64,000 bases of DNA from Pseudohongiella sp. GTDB taxonomy: Bacteria; Pseudomonadota; Gammaproteobacteria; Pseudomonadales; Pseudohongiellaceae. Location of the stretch: NCBI GenBank assembly GCA_030696315.1, contig JAUYSM010000049.1, positions 1 to 64,000 of the forward strand, written 5' to 3'. The position numbers were made by a program, and so were the translations under genes. The notes beneath the pieces were generated by a model, which worked only from the letters and a program-made list of their open reading frames with translations, was not told the DNA's origin and did no database searches. Of this stretch, positions 35,448-44,555 are shown piece after piece (the first letter of the stretch is position 1; every line of letters starts with the position of its first letter).

Positions 35448-36763
35448 CGCAGGACCTGACCGTGGATACAAAGCTGGTTGACGAGGCGCTGACGCGGCGT
35501 TTTTTGTTGGACTTCCCGCAGGATGCTGCCCTTAAAATTGAAGCCATGCCAGCAGACGATGCAGCGCTGATTCTGGGTCAGCAGCCCGTGTTTGTTTTAC
35601 TACCGATGTGGAAGTACCTGTTGCCGCGCAGCGCCGCTGACATTATTCGACGTCTGCCCGATGCCCACCTTATTGAGTTACTGACGGAGTTGCCACCACA
35701 GGACAGCGTGCGCATGTTGGGGCAATGGGAAAAAGATGCACTGGACACGCTGCTGCACACCTTGCCAGCTCCGGTGCGCAGCGAGTTGCTGACCTTGATG
35801 AGCTACCCGGAAAACAGTGCCGGTCGTTTGATGGAAACACATACCTGGGCTTTCCGCGGCAGTCAGAGTGTGGCGGATACCCTCAAAGTATTGCGCAGAA
35901 CCAAATCCGTGTCGGCACGCAGTATTTATCTGGTGGATGAAGATGGCCGGCTCACGGCAAAAGTGCATGTGCAAGACATTGCCATCTCGGAACCGTATGT
36001 CACCTTGTCAGAAATTTCCCAGCCGGTGACCGCCGTCGTGCCCGGCACCGCCGGTAAAGATGAAATTTCAGACCTGTTTGAGCGATTGCAATTGTTGGAT
36101 CTGCCGGTGTTAGACATCGATCAACGCTTGCTGGGTGTGATCAATCACGCCAATCTGGTGCAAGTGTCGCAGGAAGACATGTCATCAGACGTGCTGGCGA
36201 TGGTGGGTGCAAGCCGGGAGGAGCGTGCGTTGTCCGGCGCCTGGTTTTCGGTCAAAAAACGTATGCCGTGGTTGCAGATCAACCTGATTACCGCGTTTCT
36301 GGCGGCATCCGTTGTGGGGTTGTTTGAAAGCACCATCGCCAGCTTCACGGCTCTGGCGGTATTGCTGCCGGTGGTCGCGGGCCAATCCGGTAATGCCGGC
36401 GCACAAGCGCTGGCGGTGACCATGCGCGGGCTGGCGCTGCGTGAGATCACTGTCCGGCATTGGTTTCAGGTGATGTTCAAAGAAGTGCGCGTCGGGTTTA
36501 TGAATGGCATTGCCATCGCACTGACCTGCGGCATTGGTGTGTTTTTGTGGAGTCAGTCGCTGGGGCTGGTGCTGATCATTTGCTCGGCCATGATCCTGGC
36601 GATGATTGCGGCCGGGTTTGCCGGGGCCATTGTGCCGATTGTGTTGGTCAGGTTTGGTCAGGATCCGGCGCAGGCTTCATCCATTATCCTGACGACGGTG
36701 ACCGACATCGTCGGGTTTTTTGCCTTCCTTGGCATCGCCACCCTGCTGTCAGGTATGTTGTGA
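35444..36763 (+). CDS. mgtE: MgtE magnesium transporter
   Basis: A 439-aa Mg2+ channel/transporter: N domain (about residues 15-125), CBS pair (about 130-250) and five C-terminal helices. The pore signature VVAGQSGNAGAQALAVTMRGLA is present. The dimer gates in response to cytosolic Mg2+ bound between N and CBS domains. The start overlaps the soluble MgtE-like gene (ATGA). It ends 1 base from a convergent gene. Confidence 0.92.
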   Translation: MTQDLTVDTKLVDEALTRRFLLDFPQDAALKIEAMPADDAALILGQQPVFVLLPMWKYLLPRSAADIIRRLPDAHLIELLTELPPQDSVRMLGQWEKDALDTLLHTLPAPVRSELLTLMSYPENSAGRLMETHTWAFRGSQSVADTLKVLRRTKSVSARSIYLVDEDGRLTAKVHVQDIAISEPYVTLSEISQPVTAVVPGTAGKDEISDLFERLQLLDLPVLDIDQRLLGVINHANLVQVSQEDMSSDVLAMVGASREERALSGAWFSVKKRMPWLQINLITAFLAASVVGLFESTIASFTALAVLLPVVAGQSGNAGAQALAVTMRGLALREITVRHWFQVMFKEVRVGFMNGIAIALTCGIGVFLWSQSLGLVLIICSAMILAMIAAGFAGAIVPIVLVRFGQDPAQASSIILTTVTDIVGFFAFLGIATLLSGML

Positions 36764-36764
36764 A

Positions 36765-37790
36765 TCAAAAGCTGTAAGTGGGGGCATAGGGCACGCCATC
36801 CGCTTCTGCGCGTCTTGCACCGGCCAGAATACCGGGCATCGCGTAGTTACCTTCGTGACAGGCGTATTCAAACAGCGGGTCATCAGTTTTGTTCATCGGC
36901 ATGATACCGCTCCACGGTTGTGTGTAGTTCTCCGGATCAGTGACCGTGAATTCATACTGGATCACATCGTTACTGATGCGCGTGAAGCGTTCCACCACAT
37001 GCATCTCGCTCGATGCATAAAAACGATGCGTCAGCGATGAGCGAAAACTTTGTTGCGGGTGAAAGTGCGTGGTTTCCACCACCAGCGTGTCGCCTTCGTA
37101 GTAACCAATCGAGTCGCCCAGCCAGTCATAGGTAGGTGGTTCACGGAACGATTTGCCGAGTCGGACAATACGGGCATCGTGGTTCATCTCTGCCAGCAGC
37201 ACCACATAGTCTTTGTTCTGAATGATCTGGGTATTGTTGTTATACGAGACGGGCAACTTGGGTGGGCCAGCGGTTGAGCCAAAACCCACCAGGCAGCGCT
37301 CACCCATGGGACGCACTTCCGGGCCGTCGTATCCTTCGCGGATGGCCATGGTGGTCTGGTGATTGGCGCGGCCTGTATCGTTGTATGGCAGTTTGCCATC
37401 GGGCGGGTCAATCATGATGGAGCTGCGGATTTCGCCATTCACACGAATCAGCCGTTCGCCGGGGTCCATCCAGAAATTATTGTAACCCCCGACATTCACG
37501 CCTTCGCGCGGCGGTTCACGGCTTGGGTCGCTGGGCGCGTTGGCTGCCTGGTTGCGGGCCTGCACGGCAGCTTCAAATTGTTGGGCTTCTTCCTCGGTCA
37601 GTACCAATTTGCCGTTGTAGCGATCGGGCCGCTCGAGAGTGGTTTGCGTGGCAATTGACCAGTTGCCCTGTAAATCTGGCACGCCCCACTCGGTGCGCGG
37701 TGGTTCATACGACGTTTGTGCCCACAACAGTCCTGAGACCGCTGCCAAAGCGGTCAAACATAACGCTTTGCCAAGATGACCTGCCTGCAT
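36765..37790 (-). CDS. Exported protein of unknown function (WGVPDLQGNW type)
   Basis: A 341-aa protein with a signal peptide (ALCLTALAAVSGLLWAQ). The early motif TEWGVPDLQGNWSIATQT belongs to a large uncharacterised family of secreted proteins in marine gammaproteobacteria and acidobacteria, with ADHSTTxxx-like beta-rich bodies. Other visible segments are LIRVNGEIRSSIMIDPPDGKLPYND and EGDTLVVETTHFHPQQSFR. The role is unknown; a beta-barrel or lipocalin-like fold is a guess. Confidence 0.75.
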   Translation of the reverse strand: MQAGHLGKALCLTALAAVSGLLWAQTSYEPPRTEWGVPDLQGNWSIATQTTLERPDRYNGKLVLTEEEAQQFEAAVQARNQAANAPSDPSREPPREGVNVGGYNNFWMDPGERLIRVNGEIRSSIMIDPPDGKLPYNDTGRANHQTTMAIREGYDGPEVRPMGERCLVGFGSTAGPPKLPVSYNNNTQIIQNKDYVVLLAEMNHDARIVRLGKSFREPPTYDWLGDSIGYYEGDTLVVETTHFHPQQSFRSSLTHRFYASSEMHVVERFTRISNDVIQYEFTVTDPENYTQPWSGIMPMNKTDDPLFEYACHEGNYAMPGILAGARRAEADGVPYAPTYSF

Positions 37791-37891
37791 ACGCTTGCTC
37801 CAGTAGTTATTTTTTATTGGCTGGAATAAACCTTTGTGATCAGGGAATGTACCACGTCGATAGTTGCTTGCAAGTGCCGATGTGAGTGATA

Positions 37892-38218
37892 TCAGATCTG
37901 TTTTTGTTTGGCGGACCAGGCAAAGTGTTTGGCCAGTTCTTCGTCCTGCCGAAGCTGCTCAAGGGAGTTGAATTGGCGCGCCAGCGTCATTTCGTCGTAG
38001 AGCGCGTGAATGCCCTTATGGCAGGTGCGGCAGATAAAAATGCCCTCGTTCAACTTTTCGCGGTTGTAATTCTTTTGAAAATAGCTGCGCCGGTGTACTT
38101 TACGCGGGATCAAATGATGGAAGGTCAGTGCCAGTTCGCGAAAACACAGGCAGCAGGTTGGCGGCCGCTTATGGCGCGAGTTTGCAGAAGCATTGTCGGG
38201 CAGATGGTCTAAGCTCAT
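37892..38218 (-). CDS. Small HNH-type nuclease domain protein
   Basis: A 108-aa protein with zinc-finger/HNH features: CCLCFRELALTFHHLIPRKVHRR, then GIFICRTCHKGIHALYD. Two CxxC pairs frame the fold, and HHLIPRK carries the catalytic-type histidines. Such stand-alone HNH proteins are widespread and uncharacterised. ATG 38218 gives the conserved length; 24 bases separate it from the divergent GNAT start. Confidence 0.75.
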   Translation of the reverse strand: MSLDHLPDNASANSRHKRPPTCCLCFRELALTFHHLIPRKVHRRSYFQKNYNREKLNEGIFICRTCHKGIHALYDEMTLARQFNSLEQLRQDEELAKHFAWSAKQKQI

Positions 38219-38242
38219 AGTCAGGTAGCTGGATAAATTCTT

Positions 38243-38845
38243 ATGAAAGATACAGCAAATAAAACGCACATGGTCTCGGCAGTTGATGATTGTGCACAAG
38301 CCATTCATGAAAGCTGGCAGCAACGTGCCGGCTTAAAAAACGACATGCCTGTTACGACTCCTGATCTGCGGGAGATCACTTATGGCAGCGACGACTACAA
38401 AACCACACTGGCGCTGCGTCATCGCATTTTGCGCGAACCATTGGGTCTGAATCTCTGGCATGAAAACCTCAGCGTGGAAATAGACCAACGGCACTTTACA
38501 CTGTGGCAGCAAACCGCTTCACTGACGGCGAGCGTTCAGCACAACACCGAGTTATTGGCGTGTCTGGTGATTGTGCCGAAAAGTCCGGGTTGCGCAAAAC
38601 TCAGGCAAATGGCGGTTAATGACCGTTACCAGCGACAGGGTTTTGGGCAGCGCTTGATTGCACTTGTTGAGGCTGTTTTAGTTAACGAAGGCGTCGAGCT
38701 GGTTGAGTTGCATGCCCGCGAGTCGGCCGTCGGGTTTTATCAGGCCAGCGGTTATCAGCGCGTCGGGCCAGCGTTTACTGAAGTAGGTTTGCCCCATCAA
38801 CGCATGACAAAAAATCTGAAACCCAATGTCGGGAACATGTTATGA
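38243..38845 (+). CDS. GNAT-family N-acetyltransferase
   Basis: A 200-aa acetyltransferase. The acetyl-CoA loop is LRQMAVNDRYQRQGFGQRLIALVE and motif B is LHARESAVGFYQASGYQRVG. The substrate is unknown. The first ~35 residues are poorly conserved in type, and an internal ATG at 38345 is possible; neither has a clear RBS. The stop overlaps the hydrolase start (ATGA). Confidence 0.82.
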   Translation: MKDTANKTHMVSAVDDCAQAIHESWQQRAGLKNDMPVTTPDLREITYGSDDYKTTLALRHRILREPLGLNLWHENLSVEIDQRHFTLWQQTASLTASVQHNTELLACLVIVPKSPGCAKLRQMAVNDRYQRQGFGQRLIALVEAVLVNEGVELVELHARESAVGFYQASGYQRVGPAFTEVGLPHQRMTKNLKPNVGNML

Positions 38846-39816
38846 AACTATTTGATCGCGCGACAAAGCAGCGTTATTCGGGATGGAAAGCAATAGCAGC
38901 GGCTTTGATGTTTATTGTAACGGCCACGCCTGCCGTTCATGCAGATGTCTGGGACAGCGCAAGCCATGGCTACGCTGACAACAATGGCGTACGCATTCAT
39001 TACGCAACGGTTGGCGAAGGGCCTTTGCTGATCATGATTCATGGCTTTCCCGATTTCTGGTACAGCTGGCGGCACCAGATGGAAGGTTTGCAGGATCAGT
39101 ACAAGGTGGTCGCCATTGACCAGCGCGGTTACAACCTGAGTGACAAACCCGCAGGCGATGAAAATTACGACATGCGTTTGTTGACCTCGGATGTGGCGGC
39201 TGTGATTCGCTCTTTTGGGCAGGAAAATGCCGTGATTGTCGGGCACGACTGGGGCGGTATGGTGGCGTGGAATTTTGCGTTTGCGTATCCGCAGATGGTG
39301 AACCGCTTGATAGTGATGAATCTGCCGCATCCCAATGCCATGCTCAGAGAGTTGACCATCAACGAAGAACAGCGTGCCAACAGCGCTTATGCGCAGCGCT
39401 TTCAGGCCGGCAAACCCTCTGATCCTGACATCATGTTTGGCATGCCAATGACTCCCCAGACTTTATCCGGTTGGGTACAAGACCCTGTTGCACGTCAGCG
39501 CTATGCCGATGCCTTTGCCCAGTCAGATTTTGACGCCATGATTGCTTACTACAAACGCAACTACCCGCCGCTGCCTGCGTTTTCAACCACGCCCCCGGCG
39601 GCGTCGCCCGATGTGCCACAACTGAACGTACCCTTGCTGGTATTCCACGGTCTGGATGATACGGCACTGCATTCCAATGGTCTTAATAACACCTGGGACT
39701 GGAACAATGCGGATACCACCATCATGGCAGTGCCGGGCGCTGGCCATTTTGTGCAACAAGATGCCTCAGAGGTGGTGACCAGCACCATGCGCTGGTGGTT
39801 AAACGCACGGCGCTGA
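38842..39816 (+). CDS. Exported alpha/beta hydrolase, epoxide-hydrolase/dehalogenase-like
   Basis: A 324-aa hydrolase with an N-terminal signal segment (AIAAALMFIVTATPAVHAD). The oxyanion HGFPDFWYSWRHQ and nucleophile elbow VGHDWGG (D136) are those of epoxide hydrolases and haloalkane dehalogenases, with the C-terminal histidine in PGAGHFVQQD. It is coupled to the GNAT gene by a four-base overlap and convergent with the cyanophycinase-like gene. Confidence 0.86.
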   Translation: MKLFDRATKQRYSGWKAIAAALMFIVTATPAVHADVWDSASHGYADNNGVRIHYATVGEGPLLIMIHGFPDFWYSWRHQMEGLQDQYKVVAIDQRGYNLSDKPAGDENYDMRLLTSDVAAVIRSFGQENAVIVGHDWGGMVAWNFAFAYPQMVNRLIVMNLPHPNAMLRELTINEEQRANSAYAQRFQAGKPSDPDIMFGMPMTPQTLSGWVQDPVARQRYADAFAQSDFDAMIAYYKRNYPPLPAFSTTPPAASPDVPQLNVPLLVFHGLDDTALHSNGLNNTWDWNNADTTIMAVPGAGHFVQQDASEVVTSTMRWWLNARR

Positions 39817-39818
39817 AT

Positions 39819-40793
39819 CTACATCGCCGGCAGTTGCAGGGATTCAATACCGGTATCGGTGATCCTGAAGCGACTGCCCGGCGGCAGCACGCTGAGTCTG
39901 ATATCGCGTGCTGCCTGCAGACGCGGGCTGTCCAGTTGACGTGACAGCCCATGGTAATTGGCGCGCATTACCACACTGTCGGCGTCCCCCATTTTTTGCA
40001 GCAGGATGACCTGGCTCTCACCCAAGACTTCTGCCTGGCCGTCGGCGCTGATCCACAATGCAGTGGCTTCATCGATACCGGCAGCCAGAAATTCCGGTGA
40101 GTCCAGCAGCACACTGATCAGGCGATTCAGGCGGCTGCGAATAATAAAGTGCTGATCCACAATCATGTTGCCAAGCAGGCCAATTCCTGGCGCGGTAATT
40201 ACGTTGTTTTCAGCCATGACGCCATAATTCTGATCGTCTGCCGGGAACACCTCCGACCCGGTAATCATGGTATTGCTGATCACGGCAGTCCCGGCGCTGG
40301 TGCCCGAGATCACGGCGCCGTTCTGGTAGGCGGTGCGCACTGCTTGTAACAGCGGGCCATCGCCCAGATAGGCCATCAAACGATTCTGATCACCACCGCT
40401 GAACCAGATGCCTTTGGCTGCAGCAATGTGCGCGGCTAGCTGTTGCGTGAGCGCAGGGTCGCGGTTGGCATCGTCGGGCAGTAACAGTACAGCCACACTG
40501 CTCGCCCCCAGCTCGGAAAATTCCGCGGCCTGTGAGTCACCCGTTTCCTGTGGCGTTGCCGATGCCATGGGGATGATCAGCATGCTGTTGTCGGATGACA
40601 GTTCAAGAATCTGGCGCATGATGTTGTCAGGACGAGTGCCTCCGCCCACCATCACAATGTGGCCACTGGCGCCGGGCACACCCTGCCAGTGCAAGTTTTT
40701 TGCAAAAGAGCCGGCCGGGCTGGCGCAGGCCGCAAAAAGACTGGCGATCAGTAGAAACAGAACAGTGGTCAGTGCGTGTTTGCTCAGAGTCAT
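39819..40793 (-). CDS. Cyanophycinase-like lipoprotein (peptidase S51)
   Basis: A 324-aa serine peptidase relative. A lipoprotein signal ends at SLFAAC (Cys23). The nucleophile elbow is VISGTSAGTAVISN, and the Gln/Asn-rich GIWFSGGDQNRLMAYL motif and AVLLLPDDANRD are typical of family S51. Family members hydrolyse cyanophycin or alpha-aspartyl dipeptides. As an outer-membrane or periplasmic lipoprotein it may release aspartate and arginine from external polymer. Confidence 0.85.
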   Translation of the reverse strand: MTLSKHALTTVLFLLIASLFAACASPAGSFAKNLHWQGVPGASGHIVMVGGGTRPDNIMRQILELSSDNSMLIIPMASATPQETGDSQAAEFSELGASSVAVLLLPDDANRDPALTQQLAAHIAAAKGIWFSGGDQNRLMAYLGDGPLLQAVRTAYQNGAVISGTSAGTAVISNTMITGSEVFPADDQNYGVMAENNVITAPGIGLLGNMIVDQHFIIRSRLNRLISVLLDSPEFLAAGIDEATALWISADGQAEVLGESQVILLQKMGDADSVVMRANYHGLSRQLDSPRLQAARDIRLSVLPPGSRFRITDTGIESLQLPAM

Positions 40794-40862
40794 GTTGTGG
40801 TAAACGCCGTGTTGTTAAAACTGATGAGTAAATGTGGAGCGTTAAAAAAGCCGTGCTGGTGC

Positions 40863-42185
40863 TCAGCCAATGGGCCAGTCAGCGGCATCAACAGAATCCA
40901 GAACACTATCTGTGATGCCTGGCGCCCACTTTGCCCGGTAAACACCTTCAGCATCATACATGGCGGTCTGCTTGTCGAGGTCAAAGTGACGTCCACCACG
41001 TGGATCAACACCCACACCGGCGATGTACTGCCAGTTTCCCCAGTTTACGGCGACGTCGTAGTCAGTAAGCTGGTGTTCAAACCAGGCGGCGCCATATCGC
41101 CAATCCATACCCAGTTCGTTCACAAAACAGCTGGCGGCAATTTGCCGGCCGCGATTCGACAGGTAGCCAGTTTGTTTGAGCTGGCGCATACAGGCATTGA
41201 CCAGAGGAAAGGGCGTCGTGCCATGGCACCATTTCTGATAGCGTTCGGGATGTACACAGGTCAACGGCGCGCGCCCGGCGATGCCTTTAAAGCGGAATAA
41301 TTGTGTGCCGAGCTCCAGTGCCAGCCATTGGAAGTATTCGCGCCACAGCAACTCAACCGTAATCCATCCTGTGGATTCGTTGCTGCCGTGTTGCTTGATG
41401 TAGGCATCAACGGCCATTTTTGTGCGTCGTACCGACAGGCAGCCGCGATTTAACCAGGGCGAAAATTTGGTGGAGTTTTCCCAGCCGTCCAGTTCATTGC
41501 GCACGTGTTTATATTGCGCGGGCCACGCACTGGCAAAGTACTGTTGCACATGCAGTTGCGCTGCGGTTTCACCACCACCAAACAGACCGGCATCATTGGC
41601 GGCCACAGATGCCCACTCAGGTAGTCGCGCTGGCCATGATTGTGCGGGGCGTTCGGCAGGTGAGGTGGGCAGGCTGGTGGGTGCCTGTAGCGGTAAGGGC
41701 ATCGGATGGTCTTGCGCTCGCTGCCTGAAATACGTCCAGGACTTGCGGGTCTCTGGCAGGCTGACCGGCAAGTCATTCAACTCAAACAAGGTATAGGTGT
41801 CGACTTCCTCTATTCTGAGCTCAGGCAAGCGTTTGGCAAGGCTGGCCAACACGGCTTTTTCATCGACGCCAAATTGTCGGCTGCACACCAGTCGTGTGAT
41901 CTGATGTCGGGCAATCAGGGTCGCCAGTTGCTGCTCGGGATAACCAAATTCGATCAACACATGCTGCTTGAGGCTTTTCAGCTGCATGTTCAGATTGTCG
42001 AGACTTTGTTGTAAAAATTGCCAGCGATGTGGGCCCATGGAACTGACGTGGTAGCGATGTGCGGAGAACCAGCGCGGGTCAACGCAGTACACACACAACA
42101 GGCGGTTACTCCAGGCCGCCCGTACCAGTGCAGGATTGTCGTCCAGGCGTAAATCATGGGTCATCCAGTACAGAGTGTTGATCAC
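40863..42185 (-). CDS. DASH-family cryptochrome/photolyase
   Basis: A 440-aa flavoprotein with a photolyase N domain (LYWMTHDLRLDDNPALVRA, antenna folate region) and a FAD domain: WLNRGCLSVR, LLWREYFQWLA, GYLSNRGRQIAASCFVNELGMDWRYGAAWFEHQLTDYDVAVNWGNWQYIAGVG, and a C-terminal FDLDKQTAMYDAEGVYRAKW. DASH proteins repair cyclobutane dimers in single-stranded DNA and may act in light signalling. The GTG start overlaps the peroxidase stop (GTGA), making it the last gene of a five-gene operon. Confidence 0.92.
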   Translation of the reverse strand: MINTLYWMTHDLRLDDNPALVRAAWSNRLLCVYCVDPRWFSAHRYHVSSMGPHRWQFLQQSLDNLNMQLKSLKQHVLIEFGYPEQQLATLIARHQITRLVCSRQFGVDEKAVLASLAKRLPELRIEEVDTYTLFELNDLPVSLPETRKSWTYFRQRAQDHPMPLPLQAPTSLPTSPAERPAQSWPARLPEWASVAANDAGLFGGGETAAQLHVQQYFASAWPAQYKHVRNELDGWENSTKFSPWLNRGCLSVRRTKMAVDAYIKQHGSNESTGWITVELLWREYFQWLALELGTQLFRFKGIAGRAPLTCVHPERYQKWCHGTTPFPLVNACMRQLKQTGYLSNRGRQIAASCFVNELGMDWRYGAAWFEHQLTDYDVAVNWGNWQYIAGVGVDPRGGRHFDLDKQTAMYDAEGVYRAKWAPGITDSVLDSVDAADWPIG

Positions 42186-43492
42186 CGCGGTTCAGGTTCC
42201 TGTTTTGGGGAAGGCGTCGGGGAAAGCGTCAGGGAAAGTGGCAGGGCGACAGGCCCATTCAAGCTGTCCAGAAAGGCTTTTAACTGGCGTTTTTCTACCG
42301 CACGCAGTGCCAGTGGTTTTGCTTCATTGTGTCCAATTACCGCAACACGTGCGCGGTTGTAGTGCTCAATCACGGCGTCGAGGGTCGCCAGCTGACCGGC
42401 GTGCATATAGGGCGCAGTATAGGCAAGATTGCGCAGACTACCTGTGCGCTGGGCACCAATCATCTCATCACCGCCACGCGCAAAACGCAGCTCCTGACAT
42501 TGTGCCGGATCGGCGTCGCTATAGGGCCCCAGACAATTGAACACATCAGCCTGCGCCAGGCGCAGACCTTGTGATCGTCCCGCGGCCGGGGGGACTCCCG
42601 GGGCGCTGAGTACAGCGGTGTTATGAAAGGCATTGTTGGTGAACAGTGGTCCATTATGACAATTGATACATTGGGCTTTGCCCATAAACAAACGCAGGCC
42701 GCTGATCGCATCACGCGTCAGTAGGGTGTTCTGTTGCAACTCAGGGTTTTTGGTCAATTGTGCGGCGTATTCGTCGAAGGCTGATGGCATCACCGGCAGC
42801 GTGCGTTGCCAGGCCGCCAGCGCTTTGCCCAGATTGCTGAAAATGCGATTGATGTGATGCTGATCTTCCTCGCGTATTGCCGCCCACGCCAGCTGTTGCT
42901 CAGCGCTGCCATTTGGAGATGCATCGGGGAAACGCGTTTCGTCGGCAAATTGATCCAGTACTGTTTGCGCAGACTCTGCCTCAAAAATGGCCAGGTACTG
43001 GTCACGATAGTGGTGATCCTGGGCAACAAGACGCGCCAGCTGCGTGCGATTGGCACCGTGTTCAACCGGATTTTCCAAGGGTTCCAAGGCCTGTGACCAC
43101 AGGCTGTCTTTACGGCCGTCCCAGAATAACCAAGGGCTGTAGGCGGCGCCCGCCAATCCCATGCTATTGCGATCAGCGCTGCCAATACCCACGGCCAGCG
43201 CGCGACCATCGGTAAAGTAGCGTTCCGGTTGATGGCAGCTGGCGCAGGACACTGCATTGTTGCTGCTCAGGCGCGTATCAAAAAACAGTTGGCGGCCAAA
43301 CTCGATGGCCAGCGGGTGATCAGCCACCTTGTTACCTGGGTCCGGGGGCGGTGGTGGTAGTTGCTGCAGCGACAGACTCTGCAGGGTAGCCAGCTCAGCG
43401 GCTGTCCATTGCTGCGGCAACGGTGCCGGCAGATATTGCCATGCAGCAAAAGCGCTTGCTGCGCTGATCATTATCACTATTGCCAGAGACAT
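42182..43492 (-). CDS. Di-haem cytochrome c peroxidase (MauG/CcpA family)
   Basis: A 436-aa exported protein with an N-terminal membrane or signal helix (SLAIVIMISAASAFAAWQYL) and two c-type haem sites, SCASCHQPERYFTDG and QCINCHNGPLF. ELRFARGGDEMIGAQRTGSLRNLAYTAPYMHAGQ is the MauG-class C-terminal region. It would reduce peroxide or oxidise a partner in the periplasm. ATG 43492 has no clear RBS; a TTG 12 bases earlier is possible. It is fourth in the SSS-to-cryptochrome operon. Confidence 0.87.
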   Translation of the reverse strand: MSLAIVIMISAASAFAAWQYLPAPLPQQWTAAELATLQSLSLQQLPPPPPDPGNKVADHPLAIEFGRQLFFDTRLSSNNAVSCASCHQPERYFTDGRALAVGIGSADRNSMGLAGAAYSPWLFWDGRKDSLWSQALEPLENPVEHGANRTQLARLVAQDHHYRDQYLAIFEAESAQTVLDQFADETRFPDASPNGSAEQQLAWAAIREEDQHHINRIFSNLGKALAAWQRTLPVMPSAFDEYAAQLTKNPELQQNTLLTRDAISGLRLFMGKAQCINCHNGPLFTNNAFHNTAVLSAPGVPPAAGRSQGLRLAQADVFNCLGPYSDADPAQCQELRFARGGDEMIGAQRTGSLRNLAYTAPYMHAGQLATLDAVIEHYNRARVAVIGHNEAKPLALRAVEKRQLKAFLDSLNGPVALPLSLTLSPTPSPKQEPEPR

Positions 43493-43551
43493 TCGGTGTT
43501 TCAAAGGCGTTGTTCCACGTCCAGCAGTTGAGAGATTAAAGGGTGGCTTGA

Positions 43552-43944
43552 TTAAATAGTCAGTTCAAGCTGTGCCGTGTAGTGCCTGTTATCCAGCTGG
43601 ATTTGTAACTGCAAGATCCATACGCCGGCCATATGAAATCGGACGCCTTCCAGCAGAAAACGGCCTTCCCCCAGGTAGTGGGTGACTTGAGGGTTGGTGG
43701 CAAGTCCATGATTGTGGGCCGGCATACCCCCGCTCACACGGATGACAGCATCGTCCATTATCGCGTCAGTAGTGCTCTGAATTTCAATAACCCAACTGTG
43801 CATCTGATTCAGTGGTACCGGTGAAACCTGGCTGTGCAAAACAATCTGCAGTCCTTCGGGTTGCGTGCCGGTGTGCAGCGTCTGCGCGTTTGTGTGGAGT
43901 GAGCAGATCAGCAGCACACTCAGGTAAAAGCAGTTTTTAAACAT
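43552..43944 (-). CDS. YtkA/FixH-like exported protein
   Basis: A 130-aa exported protein (signal peptide FYLSVLLICSLHTNAQ). The region GGMPAHNHGLATNPQVTHYLGEGRFLLEGVRFHMAGVWILQLQI is the conserved core of YtkA-like proteins, with several His residues that may bind copper. The ATG shares one base with the previous stop. It lies just before the di-haem peroxidase gene, so an accessory role in periplasmic redox or metal supply is plausible but unproven. Confidence 0.75.
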   Translation of the reverse strand: MFKNCFYLSVLLICSLHTNAQTLHTGTQPEGLQIVLHSQVSPVPLNQMHSWVIEIQSTTDAIMDDAVIRVSGGMPAHNHGLATNPQVTHYLGEGRFLLEGVRFHMAGVWILQLQIQLDNRHYTAQLELTI

Positions 43945-44555
43945 CAGGCCAGGCTCCGGAAAGGTGGCTGTTGACGATTGCGCCAGCGCCTTGCACCTTG
44001 CGCAATCACTAGCACAATCAGAATCAAAAACCAGGATTTTTGCCAGAATGGCTGGCCGACTTTAAACGGAAATACCGCGTGGTATTGCAGGTCGAGTGTC
44101 GGATGCGGTGCACTGACAATGCCGACATAATCCCCGGGCTCGGTAAAATTGAACAGAATGCTCAGTACCCCGTCGGCTTTGGGAGATGAGCGTTGAAAAA
44201 ACACGGTATGTTCCGTCAAATCACCCATCGCCTCAATGTCCTGCCACCGCACAAAGCGGCCCAGTTCACTGGTATTGCGCAAGATGCGAAAGTCGACCGG
44301 CACCTCGCGCAGTGAGTCATGGCGGTACTCAAGCACAAAAACACTTTCGGTCACATCGGGCAGGTCCTCGCAGAACTCCTGATGCTGACGGGTTTGCGGT
44401 TGAAAAATGCTGAAGTGTGCGCTGTAAAAATCGAACTGAATCACGCAGCCTTCGCCGCTATCCACAACACTGCCATGCGCCCATAACAATTGCTGTCCGG
44501 CAAGTGCGTAAAGCAAAAGGCCGGACAGCAAGCTTATGTGCCAAGGCTTCCTCAT
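43944..44555 (-). CDS. Exported membrane-anchored protein, unknown
   Basis: A 203-aa protein with a signal peptide (LLSGLLLYALAGQQLLWAHG), a beta-rich periplasmic domain (about residues 30-165) and a C-terminal helix (WFLILIVLVIAQGARRWRNR) with a basic cytoplasmic tail. The two free cysteines CVIQFD and FCEDLP may pair. It overlaps the sodium symporter stop by four bases and the YtkA-like start by one. I do not recognise the family. Confidence 0.7.
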   Translation of the reverse strand: MRKPWHISLLSGLLLYALAGQQLLWAHGSVVDSGEGCVIQFDFYSAHFSIFQPQTRQHQEFCEDLPDVTESVFVLEYRHDSLREVPVDFRILRNTSELGRFVRWQDIEAMGDLTEHTVFFQRSSPKADGVLSILFNFTEPGDYVGIVSAPHPTLDLQYHAVFPFKVGQPFWQKSWFLILIVLVIAQGARRWRNRQQPPFRSLA

